The position numbers were made by a program, and so were the translations under genes. Below the pieces are notes generated by a model. It made no database searches. It saw nothing but the letters and a program-made list of their open reading frames with translations, and was not told where the DNA came from. 64,000 bases of DNA from G965267185 sp965267185 (GTDB lineage Bacteria > Pseudomonadota > Alphaproteobacteria > UBA6615), in assembly GCA_965267185.1 (NCBI GenBank), contig OZ253937.1, forward strand, positions 1,550,001 to 1,614,000. The letters are read 5' to 3'. Positions 32,978 through 42,063 of the stretch are shown one piece after another (position 1 is the first letter of the stretch; each line of letters starts with the position of its first letter).

Positions 32978-35389
32978 CTATGAAGGGTCGGCCAGCAGGT
33001 CGCGGTGCACCCAGCCGGTATCTCCGTCGCCGGAGCCAAATCGAATGCGCCACCACTCGCCCTGCTCCCTGAGCAAGACGACGGCGTTGCCGCGGCCCAG
33101 AGCGCCGACCACGCGCGTGGCAGTCGACGGTCCGGAACGAATATTGGCGCTGGGGACAATGATCGTCGTCCGACGGTCGAGAATGGCGGGGATATCCGGC
33201 AAGTCCGGCAACTCCGGGGGAGCCGCCGCAACATCGCGCCCGATCTCGACCAGCGGTTCCACCCGGTCCGTCGCCTCGGCAAACACCAGCTCGGAACGCT
33301 CAACGATTTGCCGTTTGATATTCGGGTTCAAAAACGCCACGACAATCAGACCCACCAACACCGCTGCGACGGCGTAGGAGGGGCGTGGCATCCAATTACG
33401 CTGCACCCGGCGCGCCGCCGGTCCCGACCGGCTCCACGCCTTGGCCTCCTTGCGCATCTTGTTCTGCCACTCCTTTTTGGCGGCAGCCAAGCGCTCTTCT
33501 TCGTCCGCCTTCCAATTTTCCCGTGCCGTTGCCAGAGCGGCTTCGGCGCCAACATCCCAAGCCTTATGTTCCTCCGCCAGCCGCTCTTCGGTTTTTTTCT
33601 CCGCTTCGCTCAGCGCTTCGGCGAGCCGCTTCTCGAACGCCTCCTCCAGTGCCTTTTCTGTTTCAGTTTTTTGCGCGTCGAGTTCGCGCGCATGCGTCTC
33701 TTTCAGCGTTGCGATTTCTTCCGAGCCGGTGGGTTCCACAGCACCGGTGCTTTGCTTGCGCAACTCTTCCGCTTCGCTTTGCGCCGCGCTCAACTGCTCC
33801 CGAAGAGAGGCAAGCTCGGTTGCAAGCGGCGAGTCTTCGTCGTTGCGCCGTTTCTCCGCATCGGCCTGCCAACTCGCCTTAGCTACCGTCAGCGCGGTCT
33901 CCGCGTCGGTTTTCCAAATCTGCTGTTGTTCCGCCAAATGCGCGTCGGCGCGTTCATGCGCCTGACGCAGCGCATCGGCGAGACGGCCGCCGAACGATTT
34001 CTCCAGCTCCTCTTTGGTCGCCGCAGCCTGCTCCTCCAGCGCTTTTGCATGCGCGCTTTGCAACTCGGCGATTTCCTGCGCATGGGCCGTGCTGCTTGCC
34101 GCCGAGGTTTGCGCCCGCACCGTCTCGATCTCCGCGGTCGCGGTTTCGAGTTTTTGCCGCAGATCGGCGATCTCGCCCTCCAACGGCGTTTTCGCTTCAG
34201 CCAGGCGCTTCGCCTCGTCGGCCTGCCAGCCCTCACGGGCCACCGACAACGCTGTCTCGGCATCTGCTTGCCAATTCCGGCGTTCCTCAGCGAGATGCGC
34301 GTTCGCCTTCTCTTCCACCTCACGGCGAGCCTCAGTGAGCCGGCCCTGAATTGTCTGCTCTAGTGCTGTCGTCGCCGCGGTCTTTTGCGCTTCGAGCTCG
34401 CGCGCGTGAGTTGCCTGCAGTTCGGCGATCTTGCGCGCGTGTTCCGTCTGTGCCGCCTCGAGCGCGGCCTTGTTCTTCTCGCCGGCGTCTTTGGGAACCG
34501 TTTTTAGCTCTTGCTGCAACTGCGCGATCTGGTCCTCATAGGTCTTCTTGGCAGCAGCATTTTGGTCGAGCGCCTGGGCATTGGCGCGTTGAAGCTCGGC
34601 AACCTTTTCCGCATGGGCCTTTTGCGCGGCTTCCAAGGCCTGCTTGTTTGCCGCATCACTATCTTGGGATGCGGCATCCAGTTGGTTCTGGAGCTGCGAA
34701 ATCTTTTGTTCGAACTCTTTCGCCGCTTCGGCACGAATGCGGTCAGTGTCGGCCTTGTTGTCCTTGGTGCGTGCGACGTAGTCGGCCACCAGAGCTTCCG
34801 CCTCTTCGGCCATCTTCTCGGCATGCGCGGCGCGCGCCTCGGTCTTGGCGAGGGTTTCGCTCAACACATCGACGGCACGCCTGAGCTTCTGGGTTTCGAC
34901 ATGCGCTTCGGCGAGCGTTTTGGCGCGTGGCGGTTCAACTCCTCGCCGCTGTAGCACTTCCAGTTCCGCCGGTTCTGCCGGTTCCGCTGGTTTTTCCGGA
35001 ACTCTCAGCTCCACTGTAGGTGCCGGCGCTGCCGCGGTCTCCACCGGCTCCGCGGCCGGTTCGGCATCCGACGGCAGTACGGAGAGGTCCAGAACGGCGA
35101 GGGTTGACGCATAGTCATCTTCGCGTTTGATGACCCGGACCGCGAGCGTGACTCCCGACCCGTCCTCTCCCTCCGGTGGGATATAGGCGATATCGTGTAA
35201 TTCGTCAGGCTTCAAAGAGAAAGAGCCATCGCCGTTGTTGTGCCCCTTCGACAAACGCGACAGTAACGGCAGCTGCTCTATCCTGAGGGACAATGGGCCC
35301 TGACCGAGAAAGGGCGCCAACAACGGTTCTAGATCGAGCGGAATACCTTGCGAATGATCTTCACCTGATGTGATTGGAACAGCCGTCAT
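32978..35389 (-). CDS. Long coiled-coil membrane protein with C-terminal SH3 domain
   Basis: The protein has 803 residues and no named family I know. Residues 35-90 (LPLLSRLSKGHNNGDGSFSLKPDELHDIAYIPP) resemble the short beta-repeat of VCBS/cadherin-like adhesins. An acidic, Pro/Ala-rich linker follows to about residue 150. Residues 155-655 are a coiled coil rich in Ala, Glu, Gln and Lys. It contains three imperfect repeats of about 110 residues, marked by the pattern WQADAETALSVAREGWQADE. One membrane helix lies near residues 671-687 (AVAAVLVGLIVVAFL), and a bacterial SH3 domain (IRSGPSTATRVVGALGRGNA, WVHRDLL) fills the last 63. It is probably anchored in the inner membrane with a periplasmic SH3 domain. 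Confidence 0.8.
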   Translation of the reverse strand: MTAVPITSGEDHSQGIPLDLEPLLAPFLGQGPLSLRIEQLPLLSRLSKGHNNGDGSFSLKPDELHDIAYIPPEGEDGSGVTLAVRVIKREDDYASTLAVLDLSVLPSDAEPAAEPVETAAAPAPTVELRVPEKPAEPAEPAELEVLQRRGVEPPRAKTLAEAHVETQKLRRAVDVLSETLAKTEARAAHAEKMAEEAEALVADYVARTKDNKADTDRIRAEAAKEFEQKISQLQNQLDAASQDSDAANKQALEAAQKAHAEKVAELQRANAQALDQNAAAKKTYEDQIAQLQQELKTVPKDAGEKNKAALEAAQTEHARKIAELQATHARELEAQKTAATTALEQTIQGRLTEARREVEEKANAHLAEERRNWQADAETALSVAREGWQADEAKRLAEAKTPLEGEIADLRQKLETATAEIETVRAQTSAASSTAHAQEIAELQSAHAKALEEQAAATKEELEKSFGGRLADALRQAHERADAHLAEQQQIWKTDAETALTVAKASWQADAEKRRNDEDSPLATELASLREQLSAAQSEAEELRKQSTGAVEPTGSEEIATLKETHARELDAQKTETEKALEEAFEKRLAEALSEAEKKTEERLAEEHKAWDVGAEAALATARENWKADEEERLAAAKKEWQNKMRKEAKAWSRSGPAARRVQRNWMPRPSYAVAAVLVGLIVVAFLNPNIKRQIVERSELVFAEATDRVEPLVEIGRDVAAAPPELPDLPDIPAILDRRTTIIVPSANIRSGPSTATRVVGALGRGNAVVLLREQGEWWRIRFGSGDGDTGWVHRDLLADPS

Positions 35390-35561
35390 TCGACATCACG
35401 CCCGTGAGGTTCTCTAGTTCGGTTTAGCTTCCCTCTATTTATTAGTGCGGCATTAATATTTCTTTAAACGATAGTTAACTCTTGTCTTTTCTTTTATGCA
35501 GTTATTCGCGATTTTTGTTCGATTAGTGCAGCGCACTTATAAATAAGGGCCGATAGAAGAA

Positions 35562-35581
35562 AGGCCCGGAATTCCGGGCCT
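35562..35581 (-). terminator. Intrinsic terminator of the quinone-oxidoreductase gene
   Basis: The perfect palindrome AGGCCCGGAATTCCGGGCCT lies 26 bases after the stop codon at 35608. Read on the minus strand it is followed by TTTCTTCTATC, a T-rich tail. The direction fits the gene that ends just before it. Confidence 0.7.
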
Positions 35582-35607
35582 CGCTTAGTCGGTCCTCGGG
35601 ACCTTGA

Positions 35608-36642
35608 CTAATCCAGTGTCGGATCGAGGATCACCTTGCCGACACCGCCGCGCTCGGCGGTGTAGCGGTGCGCTTCTTCAGCCGCGCTCAGAGGCATCAC
35701 CTTATCGATCAAGGTCTTGATACCCTTCTCGCCGGCCATTTGCAGCGCCCGCGCTAAGCCACCGGGCTGTTCACGCGGCTCACCGATGATTTGCAGTTGG
35801 AACAGGTAGAGCTTCCAGAGATCGAGCTCGACACGGCCACCGGCATGTGCCCCCGCGGTGACCATCTTGCCCTCCCGTCCCATGCTATTGAACGCCCCTT
35901 GGAACAGCTCTGGGTCGCCGATGTTCTCGAGCACCAAATTGACGCCGCGCCCATCGGTTATTTTCTGCACTTCCTCGACCAAATCTTGAGAGCGATAGTT
36001 CACCGCGTGATCGGCGCCGATATCGAGGATGGCCTGCACCCGCTCGTCCGAGCCGGCTGCCCCGATGACGTTGCAACCGTTGATCTTGGCCACCTGAACC
36101 GCACAACTGCCAAGCCCGCCAGCGGCGCCCATCACCAGCACCCAGTCCCCCTCCTTGACCTGGCCGATGCCCTCTACCTGATTGACCGCGGTCGCCAAAT
36201 GACGGCCGACGAATGTGGCGTCGTGGAAGTTGAGATTATCGGGGATCGGTACCGCGTTCGCAGCCGGCACTTTGACGTACTCGGCATAGCCGCCCCAGAT
36301 ATTAACGCCGAGAAACATCACGGCGCCGACGCCGGGCAGGTTCATCGCGTCGGGATCGTCAGACGCCACAAACAGGCTGCAGTAGACCCGGTCGCCCACC
36401 TTGCGGTCTGTCACATTCTCACCGACCGCCTCGATAATTCCGGACGGATCGACCCCGAGAATATGGGGCAATGGCGGCGTGCGGGCGTATTTATTCTGCC
36501 GCACAACCAGATCCAGCGTGCGGTTCACGGAGACCGCCTGAACCTTTACCAGCACGTCGTCCGGTCCCACCTCCGGCGTGTCGACCTCCTCGTATTTGAG
36601 GACCTCCGGCCCGCCGAACTCGTGCATCACCACTGCTTTCAT
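35608..36642 (-). CDS. NADPH:quinone oxidoreductase / zinc-independent MDR dehydrogenase
   Basis: The protein has 344 residues. The GroES-like N-terminal domain lacks the catalytic zinc cysteine pattern. The Rossmann motif GAAGGLGSCAVQVAKINGCN lies near residue 160, and GADHAVNYRSQDLVEEV is the usual next strand-helix. It resembles crotonyl-CoA-reductase/QOR members of the MDR family. The start is an ATG at 36642, 7 bases after AGAGG. It lies 30 bases after the CocE-family hydrolase gene, and both may be one transcript. Confidence 0.85.
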   Translation of the reverse strand: MKAVVMHEFGGPEVLKYEEVDTPEVGPDDVLVKVQAVSVNRTLDLVVRQNKYARTPPLPHILGVDPSGIIEAVGENVTDRKVGDRVYCSLFVASDDPDAMNLPGVGAVMFLGVNIWGGYAEYVKVPAANAVPIPDNLNFHDATFVGRHLATAVNQVEGIGQVKEGDWVLVMGAAGGLGSCAVQVAKINGCNVIGAAGSDERVQAILDIGADHAVNYRSQDLVEEVQKITDGRGVNLVLENIGDPELFQGAFNSMGREGKMVTAGAHAGGRVELDLWKLYLFQLQIIGEPREQPGGLARALQMAGEKGIKTLIDKVMPLSAAEEAHRYTAERGGVGKVILDPTLD

Positions 36643-36671
36643 CACTTAACCTCTCGCCTGAGCACCAATTG

Positions 36672-38441
36672 TTATTTTTTTGGAATAATCGGCAGCAGTG
36701 CATGCGCCGGCCGGTCCGGCCCTACGTGCAACGTCACCGTGTTGTCGAAGATCTTGTCCGGCCGGTTGTCGGGATCGTCGTGCAGGAACGGGCCGACCCC
36801 GGTGAACACGTTCTTCATATTCGACAACCCGGCGTCCGGTTCACCCGGATAAACATAATCGCAGCCACGCACCGACAGAGCGAAGCGATAACCCTTGGGA
36901 ACGACAATACCGGAGGCGTGGATCTCGATATCGAGTTCGTACACCTCGCCCGGCGTCAATGGCTGCTTTTCGTCGTGAGTCTGGAAGGGCCGCTCCGGCC
37001 GCGAGCGCTCGGGATCGAGCTTGCGGTGGGACGCCCGCAGCCAACCGGACGCCACCGGCGTGTGCGGATCAAGCGCACCACGGAACGTCACCTCTTTCAG
37101 GTCCGGCTGGAACACTCGCAGGATGACGAAAATATCGGTATCCGCTGTCGAAGACGACGCCCACAGCTTCACCGCCATGGGGCCGCAGATTTCCGTATCC
37201 TCGGCTACCGGCGTCGAGACAAAGGTCACGCCGTCGCCATAGGCTTCGTAGGCGATCTCGGCATCGCTGGCCTGCGGCTCAGCCGTCAACACATGGCCCG
37301 CCGGCTGCAGGTGAAACTTGGTCCATTCGGTACGCGCCAGCGGCCATTCATCTTCACCGCGCGGCACGAAATTTTCGCCGGGATGGCGCACGTTGAGCAT
37401 CACCCGCGGCTGATCCTTCCAACCGGAATCGTCGCCTTTGAGGAAGCAGTCGAAGAAACGCATCTGCAAATCGTTGCCATAGTCGGTGTAATACAGCGAC
37501 CAGTGTTCGAGTCCGTGGACTTCGAGCCACTTGTCCTTTGACGATGCCTCCATATAGCCGTTGAAGTTGCCGCGCGGGTGCAACGGTGCGCCGCCCCAGT
37601 TGGCGCAGCTCAGAAGCGGCGTTTCGATCTTCGACAGATCGGCGGTCCGCACGGCGAAGAACTCGTCATCGAGATCGTGGGCGGAAAACTCGCCATGGAG
37701 ATCGAAGCGGTTGGCGACCAACTCTTCGTCGGACAGGGTTTCCGGCCCGGCCGCCCATTCGCCGGTCACGCGCGATTTGTACCCGCGCTCGCCATAGCCA
37801 TGCTGGATCGGCATGATTTGCTTGTCGTACCAGTGGCGCTGGAACGACGAATAGATGCCGCCATGGTAGGCGGATTCCCGGTAGAAATCGCTGAAGCCTT
37901 CCCAAATGCACATCGCGGCCAAATGCTTCGGCTTGAGGGCCGCGACCTGCCACTGGTTGACACCGTAGTAGGAGATGCCGCTGAGCCCGACCTTGCCGTT
38001 CGACCAGGGCTGCACGCCGCCCCATTCGATGCAGGTGGCGAAGTCTTGGGTTTCGCGCGGCGAAAAATGCTCGAGATAGCCCGGCGACCGGCCGGCGCCG
38101 CGGGAGTCGACGCGCACGCAGATATAGCCTTGAGGCACCCATTTCTCGGGATCGCAAACCTCCCAGCTTTGGTGAATATTGGTCGAGCCGGCAGGAACAT
38201 CCGGGTGATTCTTGCACATCAACTCCCAGCAGGTGGAATATAGTTCCTCGAAATGAAGGTCCTTGCCGTAAGGGCCGTGAGACATGATGACCGGATATTG
38301 GCCATCGTCGTCAGGCCGGTAGACGTTGGCGCGCAGCACCAGCCCGTCGTCCATCTCGATGGGAACGTCCCAATCGATGCGCATGCCTTCCCGCACTTCG
38401 CTGCGAAAGAGGCTGTCACCGCCATATTTGATGTCGTCCAT
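36672..38441 (-). CDS. CocE/NonD family hydrolase (X-Pro dipeptidyl-peptidase-like)
   Basis: The protein has 589 residues. The alpha/beta hydrolase domain carries VGLSGISYYGVNQW with the nucleophile serine (GxSxxG), near residue 145. A region with DSRGAGRSPGYLEHF precedes it, and the catalytic His is probably in LEVHGLEHWSLYY near residue 330. The C-terminal X-Pro jelly-roll domain includes ADTDIFVILRVFQPD and VYELDIEIHASG. It may hydrolyse an ester or amide such as an acyl-amino compound; no substrate can be read. The start at 38441 follows GGAGGGGGAG; the upstream in-frame ATG at 38492 lacks this. Confidence 0.85.
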   Translation of the reverse strand: MDDIKYGGDSLFRSEVREGMRIDWDVPIEMDDGLVLRANVYRPDDDGQYPVIMSHGPYGKDLHFEELYSTCWELMCKNHPDVPAGSTNIHQSWEVCDPEKWVPQGYICVRVDSRGAGRSPGYLEHFSPRETQDFATCIEWGGVQPWSNGKVGLSGISYYGVNQWQVAALKPKHLAAMCIWEGFSDFYRESAYHGGIYSSFQRHWYDKQIMPIQHGYGERGYKSRVTGEWAAGPETLSDEELVANRFDLHGEFSAHDLDDEFFAVRTADLSKIETPLLSCANWGGAPLHPRGNFNGYMEASSKDKWLEVHGLEHWSLYYTDYGNDLQMRFFDCFLKGDDSGWKDQPRVMLNVRHPGENFVPRGEDEWPLARTEWTKFHLQPAGHVLTAEPQASDAEIAYEAYGDGVTFVSTPVAEDTEICGPMAVKLWASSSTADTDIFVILRVFQPDLKEVTFRGALDPHTPVASGWLRASHRKLDPERSRPERPFQTHDEKQPLTPGEVYELDIEIHASGIVVPKGYRFALSVRGCDYVYPGEPDAGLSNMKNVFTGVGPFLHDDPDNRPDKIFDNTVTLHVGPDRPAHALLPIIPKK

Positions 38442-38630
38442 TGTCTCCCCCTCCTGTCTTATTCGGATGCTTAACCACACCTCGCTATTCACCGGCCTAC
38501 TTTAGCGTCAAGGCCGCCAACCGCGCCAGCGGATTAGCAGCCTCTCTGTGGCCCGCAGCCACGCCGTGCTACAAATGATCCCACGAAACCGCAGCACAAA
38601 AGCGGTGAAAAACAGCCGGGGGAGATCACC

Positions 38631-39392
38631 ATGACCGAGCTTTCGTCTATCGACGGCCAAGTGGCCGTGGTCGCGGGCGGCGCGGCGGGAATAGGCCGTG
38701 CCTGCGCCGAACGGTTCGCCGCCGAAGGCGCCAAAGTCGCCGTGATCGACCGCGACCGGGAGACCGGCGAAGAGGTCGCCGAGGGTATTCGGCGCAGCGG
38801 CAACGAAGCGATTTTCATCGCCGCCGACTGTACGTCGGAAGCCGACATGGACGCCGCCGTCGCTACCATCGTGGAACGCTGGGGCCGCCTTGATATTCTC
38901 GCCAATTGCGCCGGCGGCTTCCACGATACGCCAACCATAGAAGAACATGACGCCGAGCGCTGGCGGGCCGGTATCGAGTGGAATCTGTCGGGCATCTATA
39001 TTCCGTTGCGCGCGGTCGTGCCGGCGATGAAGGCCAATAACTATGGCCGCATCGCAAGCATCGGCTCGGCAGCTGGACGCACCGCTTCGGCACACGCCGC
39101 GCTTGACTATTCCGCCGCCAAGGCCGCCGTGGGTGGATTAACGCGCCGGGCGTCGGTCGAGCTCGCCCCCTTCGGCATTACCGTGAATATGGTGGCGCCA
39201 GGAACGGTGATGACGCCGCGCATCGCCGTCCTGCATGCAGACCGGATGGAGGCAATTGCCAATAACATGCCGGTCGGCCGTCTCGGCACGCCCGACGAAA
39301 TCGCCCACGCCGTTTGGTATCTGTGCACGCCAGGCGCAGCCTTCACGACCGGCGCAACGCTCGATGTTAACGGCGGCCGTTGGACCGGCTAA
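38631..39392 (+). CDS. Short-chain dehydrogenase/reductase, tandem copy 1
   Basis: The protein has 253 residues. The cofactor loop is AGGAAGIGRA, then NCAGGF after strand 4 (NCAG in place of NNAG) and YSAAKAAVGG with the catalytic Tyr and Lys near residue 158. GGGGGAG lies before the ATG. It is very similar to the next gene, which has the same length, so the two arose by tandem duplication. Confidence 0.87.
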   Translation: MTELSSIDGQVAVVAGGAAGIGRACAERFAAEGAKVAVIDRDRETGEEVAEGIRRSGNEAIFIAADCTSEADMDAAVATIVERWGRLDILANCAGGFHDTPTIEEHDAERWRAGIEWNLSGIYIPLRAVVPAMKANNYGRIASIGSAAGRTASAHAALDYSAAKAAVGGLTRRASVELAPFGITVNMVAPGTVMTPRIAVLHADRMEAIANNMPVGRLGTPDEIAHAVWYLCTPGAAFTTGATLDVNGGRWTG

Positions 39393-39426
39393 CCGCAAAC
39401 ATATCTCGCAAAGCAGGAAACTCCTC

Positions 39427-40188
39427 ATGACGGAACTTTCTTCGATCAAGGGTCAGGTCGCCGCGGTGTCGGGCGGCGCGGCGGGTATCGGGCTCGCCAG
39501 CGCCGAGCGATTCGCCGCCGAGGGCGCTAAGGTCGCAATTATCGACCGCGACCGGGAAACCGGCGAAGCCGGCGTCGCCGCCATCGAAGCCAATGGCGGC
39601 GAGGCGATCTTTGTCGCTGGCGACTGCACCTCGGACAAAGACATGGACGCTGCCGTCGCCACCATTGTCGAGCGCTGGGGCCGGCTCGATATCCTGGTCA
39701 ACTGCGCCGGCGGTTTCCATTCAGTGCCGCCGATCGAGGAGATCGATGCCGACGCCTGGCGCGCCGGAATCGAGTGGAACCTCTCGGGCGTTTACATGCC
39801 CATGCGCGCCGCCATCCCGGCGATGAAAGCGAACAACTATGGCCGCATCGTCAATATCGGCTCGACGTCTGGACGTACGGCAGCGCGAATTGCCGCGCTC
39901 GACTATTCCGCCGCCAAGGCCGCTGTCGCCGGCCTGTCGCGCCGCGCGGCGGTCGAACTGGCGCCATTCGGGATCACCGTGAATACGATCGCCCCGGGTA
40001 CCGTCATGACCCCGCGCATCGCCGTATTACATAAAGAGCGGATGGAAGCGATCGCGCAATCGATCCCCGTGGGGCGGCTCGGCAAGTCCGAGGAAATCGC
40101 CCATGCGGTTTGGTACTTGTGTACGCCGGGCGCGGCGTTTACCACCGGCGCCACCTTCGACATCAACGGCGGCCAATGGATCGGCTAA
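39427..40188 (+). CDS. Short-chain dehydrogenase/reductase, tandem copy 2
   Basis: The protein has 253 residues and shares most of its sequence with the preceding SDR: MTELSSIKGQVAAVSGGAAG, IDRDRETGE, CTSDKDMDAAVATIVERWG and GTVMTPRIAVLHKERMEAI. The catalytic YSAAK is intact. The chief differences lie around residues 55-70 and in the SIGS/NIGSTSGRTA region, which would adjust the substrate pocket. It starts 34 bases after copy 1. Confidence 0.87.
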   Translation: MTELSSIKGQVAAVSGGAAGIGLASAERFAAEGAKVAIIDRDRETGEAGVAAIEANGGEAIFVAGDCTSDKDMDAAVATIVERWGRLDILVNCAGGFHSVPPIEEIDADAWRAGIEWNLSGVYMPMRAAIPAMKANNYGRIVNIGSTSGRTAARIAALDYSAAKAAVAGLSRRAAVELAPFGITVNTIAPGTVMTPRIAVLHKERMEAIAQSIPVGRLGKSEEIAHAVWYLCTPGAAFTTGATFDINGGQWIG

Positions 40189-40277
40189 CCAGATAGTGAG
40201 CCAATCGCATTCGACCGGCCGACGACAAGACGCTAAGCTGGCCGCAGATATCGAAACGCCTTTCTGGGGAGAGAAAA

Positions 40278-40571
40278 ATGACAGTTCAGCACATCGTGCT
40301 CGTGGAGTGGAAAGAAGACGCCGACCAAGCGGCGATTGACGGTTTCGTATCGGCCGTAAGCGCGTTTCCGAACGAAATCGATGGCGTCGAGAAGGTGGAG
40401 TTCGGCAAAAACTTCACCGACCGGGCGGACAACTACACCCATGCCGGCATCGTTACGATGCGCGACAAGGACGTGCTCGCCGCCTATGGCCCCCACCCCG
40501 TGCACCAAGCAGCGCTCGCTATTGCTGGGCCTGCCGTTGAAAAGATCATCGTCGCCGACATCGAGACTTAA
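40278..40571 (+). CDS. Dabb family (stress-responsive A/B barrel) protein
   Basis: The protein has 97 residues. It shows the alpha/beta-barrel ferredoxin-like pattern: HIVLVEWKEDADQ, then the KNFTDRADNYTHAGIVTMRD strand and the HPVHQAAL motif typical of the dimeric Dabb fold. The function of bacterial members is often unknown. A GGGGAGAGAAAA box precedes the ATG. It follows the two SDRs by 89 bases. Confidence 0.85.
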   Translation: MTVQHIVLVEWKEDADQAAIDGFVSAVSAFPNEIDGVEKVEFGKNFTDRADNYTHAGIVTMRDKDVLAAYGPHPVHQAALAIAGPAVEKIIVADIET

Positions 40572-40580
40572 GTCAGCAGT

Positions 40581-40610
40581 TGCCCGGCCTAACCCTCGAG
40601 GGGCCGGGCA
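40581..40610. terminator. Putative bidirectional terminator
   Basis: TGCCCGGCC and GGCCGGGCA form a 9-bp stem over a 12-base loop between two convergent genes. AAAA follows on the plus side only; a U-tract on the opposite strand is weak. It overlaps the last codons of the VOC gene on the minus strand. Confidence 0.5.
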
Positions 40611-40954
40611 AAACTGAGTTCGTGGCCGTCGGGATCGCTTAAATGGAAGAAGCGCTCGCCCCACGGGGCATCGCGCGGCAGCGCCTCGGGTACGAAGCCC
40701 GCGGCGACCGCCCGCGCATGCATGGCATCCACATCGTCGACATAGAAAATCGCCCGCCCCCACCAGGCGATGGACTTTTCCTTCGGCGTGGCGATCACGT
40801 TGAGATAGCTGTTGCCGGCGGCGAAGCTGGTGAGTTCGGCGTCGTCGCCGCCGTATAACATATCGAACCCGAGCGCTTGATAGAACGCGATCGCCCGCGC
40901 CATATCGTGGGTCGCGAGCGTAACCGCGCTTAAGGATTCGACCGGCGAGGTCAC
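40589..40954 (-). CDS. VOC family (glyoxalase/bleomycin-resistance type) protein
   Basis: The protein has 121 residues, one VOC module pair. HDMARAIAFYQALGF opens the first beta-alpha-beta-beta-beta unit, and LSDPDGHELSFARPL is the metal-ligand strand near the C-terminus. The start is a GTG, 4 bases after the Gfo/Idh stop codon, so translation is probably coupled. The substrate is unknown. Confidence 0.85.
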   Translation of the reverse strand: MTSPVESLSAVTLATHDMARAIAFYQALGFDMLYGGDDAELTSFAAGNSYLNVIATPKEKSIAWWGRAIFYVDDVDAMHARAVAAGFVPEALPRDAPWGERFFHLSDPDGHELSFARPLEG

Positions 40955-40958
40955 CGCA

Positions 40959-41951
40959 TCAGCTCACCTTCACTGGCGCGCCGCTTTCAGCCGACTCGAT
41001 GATCGCTTCGAGCACGGCGACCGCGTGGACGATCTGGTCTTGAGGGATCGGATAGGGCGCGCGGCCCTCGACCGCATTGGCGAACGCCTCCAATTCAGCG
41101 GCAAGCGCATCCCCATCCATCTTATAGTCGCCGTAGTCGATATTTTCTGCCTCACCCTCGAACGGCACGACATCGAAGAAATTATACGACCGCTCGCGGA
41201 TCGTCGCGATGGCGTCGGTGCCGTGTACGGCAAACCGTAGCTGCGGCCGCGTCGCCAACACGATGCCGATATAGCCCGTCACGCCGCTTTCGAACTGCAG
41301 TAGCGCCGAGGTGGCATCGTCGACATCGGCTTCGACGAACCGGTGGACGCTTTGGCAGAAGACCGACGAGATGGGACCGAACAGATCGATCATACCGTCG
41401 ATCAGATGGATGCCCATCGGCGTCATGCCGCCGGCTGGCCATTCGCTGCGCGCCGAGCGCCAGTTGTCCGGCTTCAGCCCGATCGCAGAGGGTCCGCCTT
41501 CCGTCGCCTCGACATGCAAGACGGTGCCCAGCGCCCCGGCCGTCACCCGCTCGCGGAGCTCGGTCATCGCGGGATGGAAACGGCGGTTGTGGCCGACCAC
41601 CACTTGAACCCCGGCGTCATTGGCCGCTGCAATGGCGCGCTCGGCCTCTGCCTTGCTCATAGTGAAGGGTTTTTCGCTGTAGATGTGCTTACCTGCCGCC
41701 GCCGCCGCAACCATTTGATCGGCGTGCGTCGAGTGGGGCGTCGCTAGAACAACGGCGTCGATATCGGCATTGGCCAACATAGCGTCCAAGCTATCGAACA
41801 GGGCAAGCCCCTTCTCGCCAGCGAATTCGTCCACCTTGCCGGGATTACGCACAGCTCCGGCAGTGAACGAAATGACATCGCTTTTGTTTTGAACCGAGTT
41901 GACCAGGTTTTGTCCCCACCAGCCGAGCCCGGCGATACCCGCCTTGATCAT
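40959..41951 (-). CDS. Gfo/Idh/MocA family oxidoreductase
   Basis: The protein has 330 residues. The N-terminal Rossmann domain has GIAGLGWWGQNLV and DAVVLATPHSTHADQ. EKPFTMSKAEAERAI carries the conserved EKP lysine of the active site, and VGHNRRFHPAMTEL follows. The C-terminal domain is the usual beta-sheet fold. The family oxidises sugars, inositols or derivatives; here the substrate is unknown. GGGAGGAAATC precedes the ATG. Confidence 0.87.
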   Translation of the reverse strand: MIKAGIAGLGWWGQNLVNSVQNKSDVISFTAGAVRNPGKVDEFAGEKGLALFDSLDAMLANADIDAVVLATPHSTHADQMVAAAAAGKHIYSEKPFTMSKAEAERAIAAANDAGVQVVVGHNRRFHPAMTELRERVTAGALGTVLHVEATEGGPSAIGLKPDNWRSARSEWPAGGMTPMGIHLIDGMIDLFGPISSVFCQSVHRFVEADVDDATSALLQFESGVTGYIGIVLATRPQLRFAVHGTDAIATIRERSYNFFDVVPFEGEAENIDYGDYKMDGDALAAELEAFANAVEGRAPYPIPQDQIVHAVAVLEAIIESAESGAPVKVS

Positions 41952-42063
41952 GATTTCCTCCCGCCCTTTCGGCGTTATCTATGGGTTTGTAACTAAAGCA
42001 TAAGTTCACCACGACCAGAGGGTCGGGACAACCAAAACGATAAAAGAACAGACGCCGAGTGGA

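Noticed and set aside
33005..34363. 452-codon plus-strand frame within the coiled-coil gene
   Set aside because: It is the Arg/Leu/Phe-rich antisense of an Ala/Glu-rich coiled coil and has no start signal or motif.
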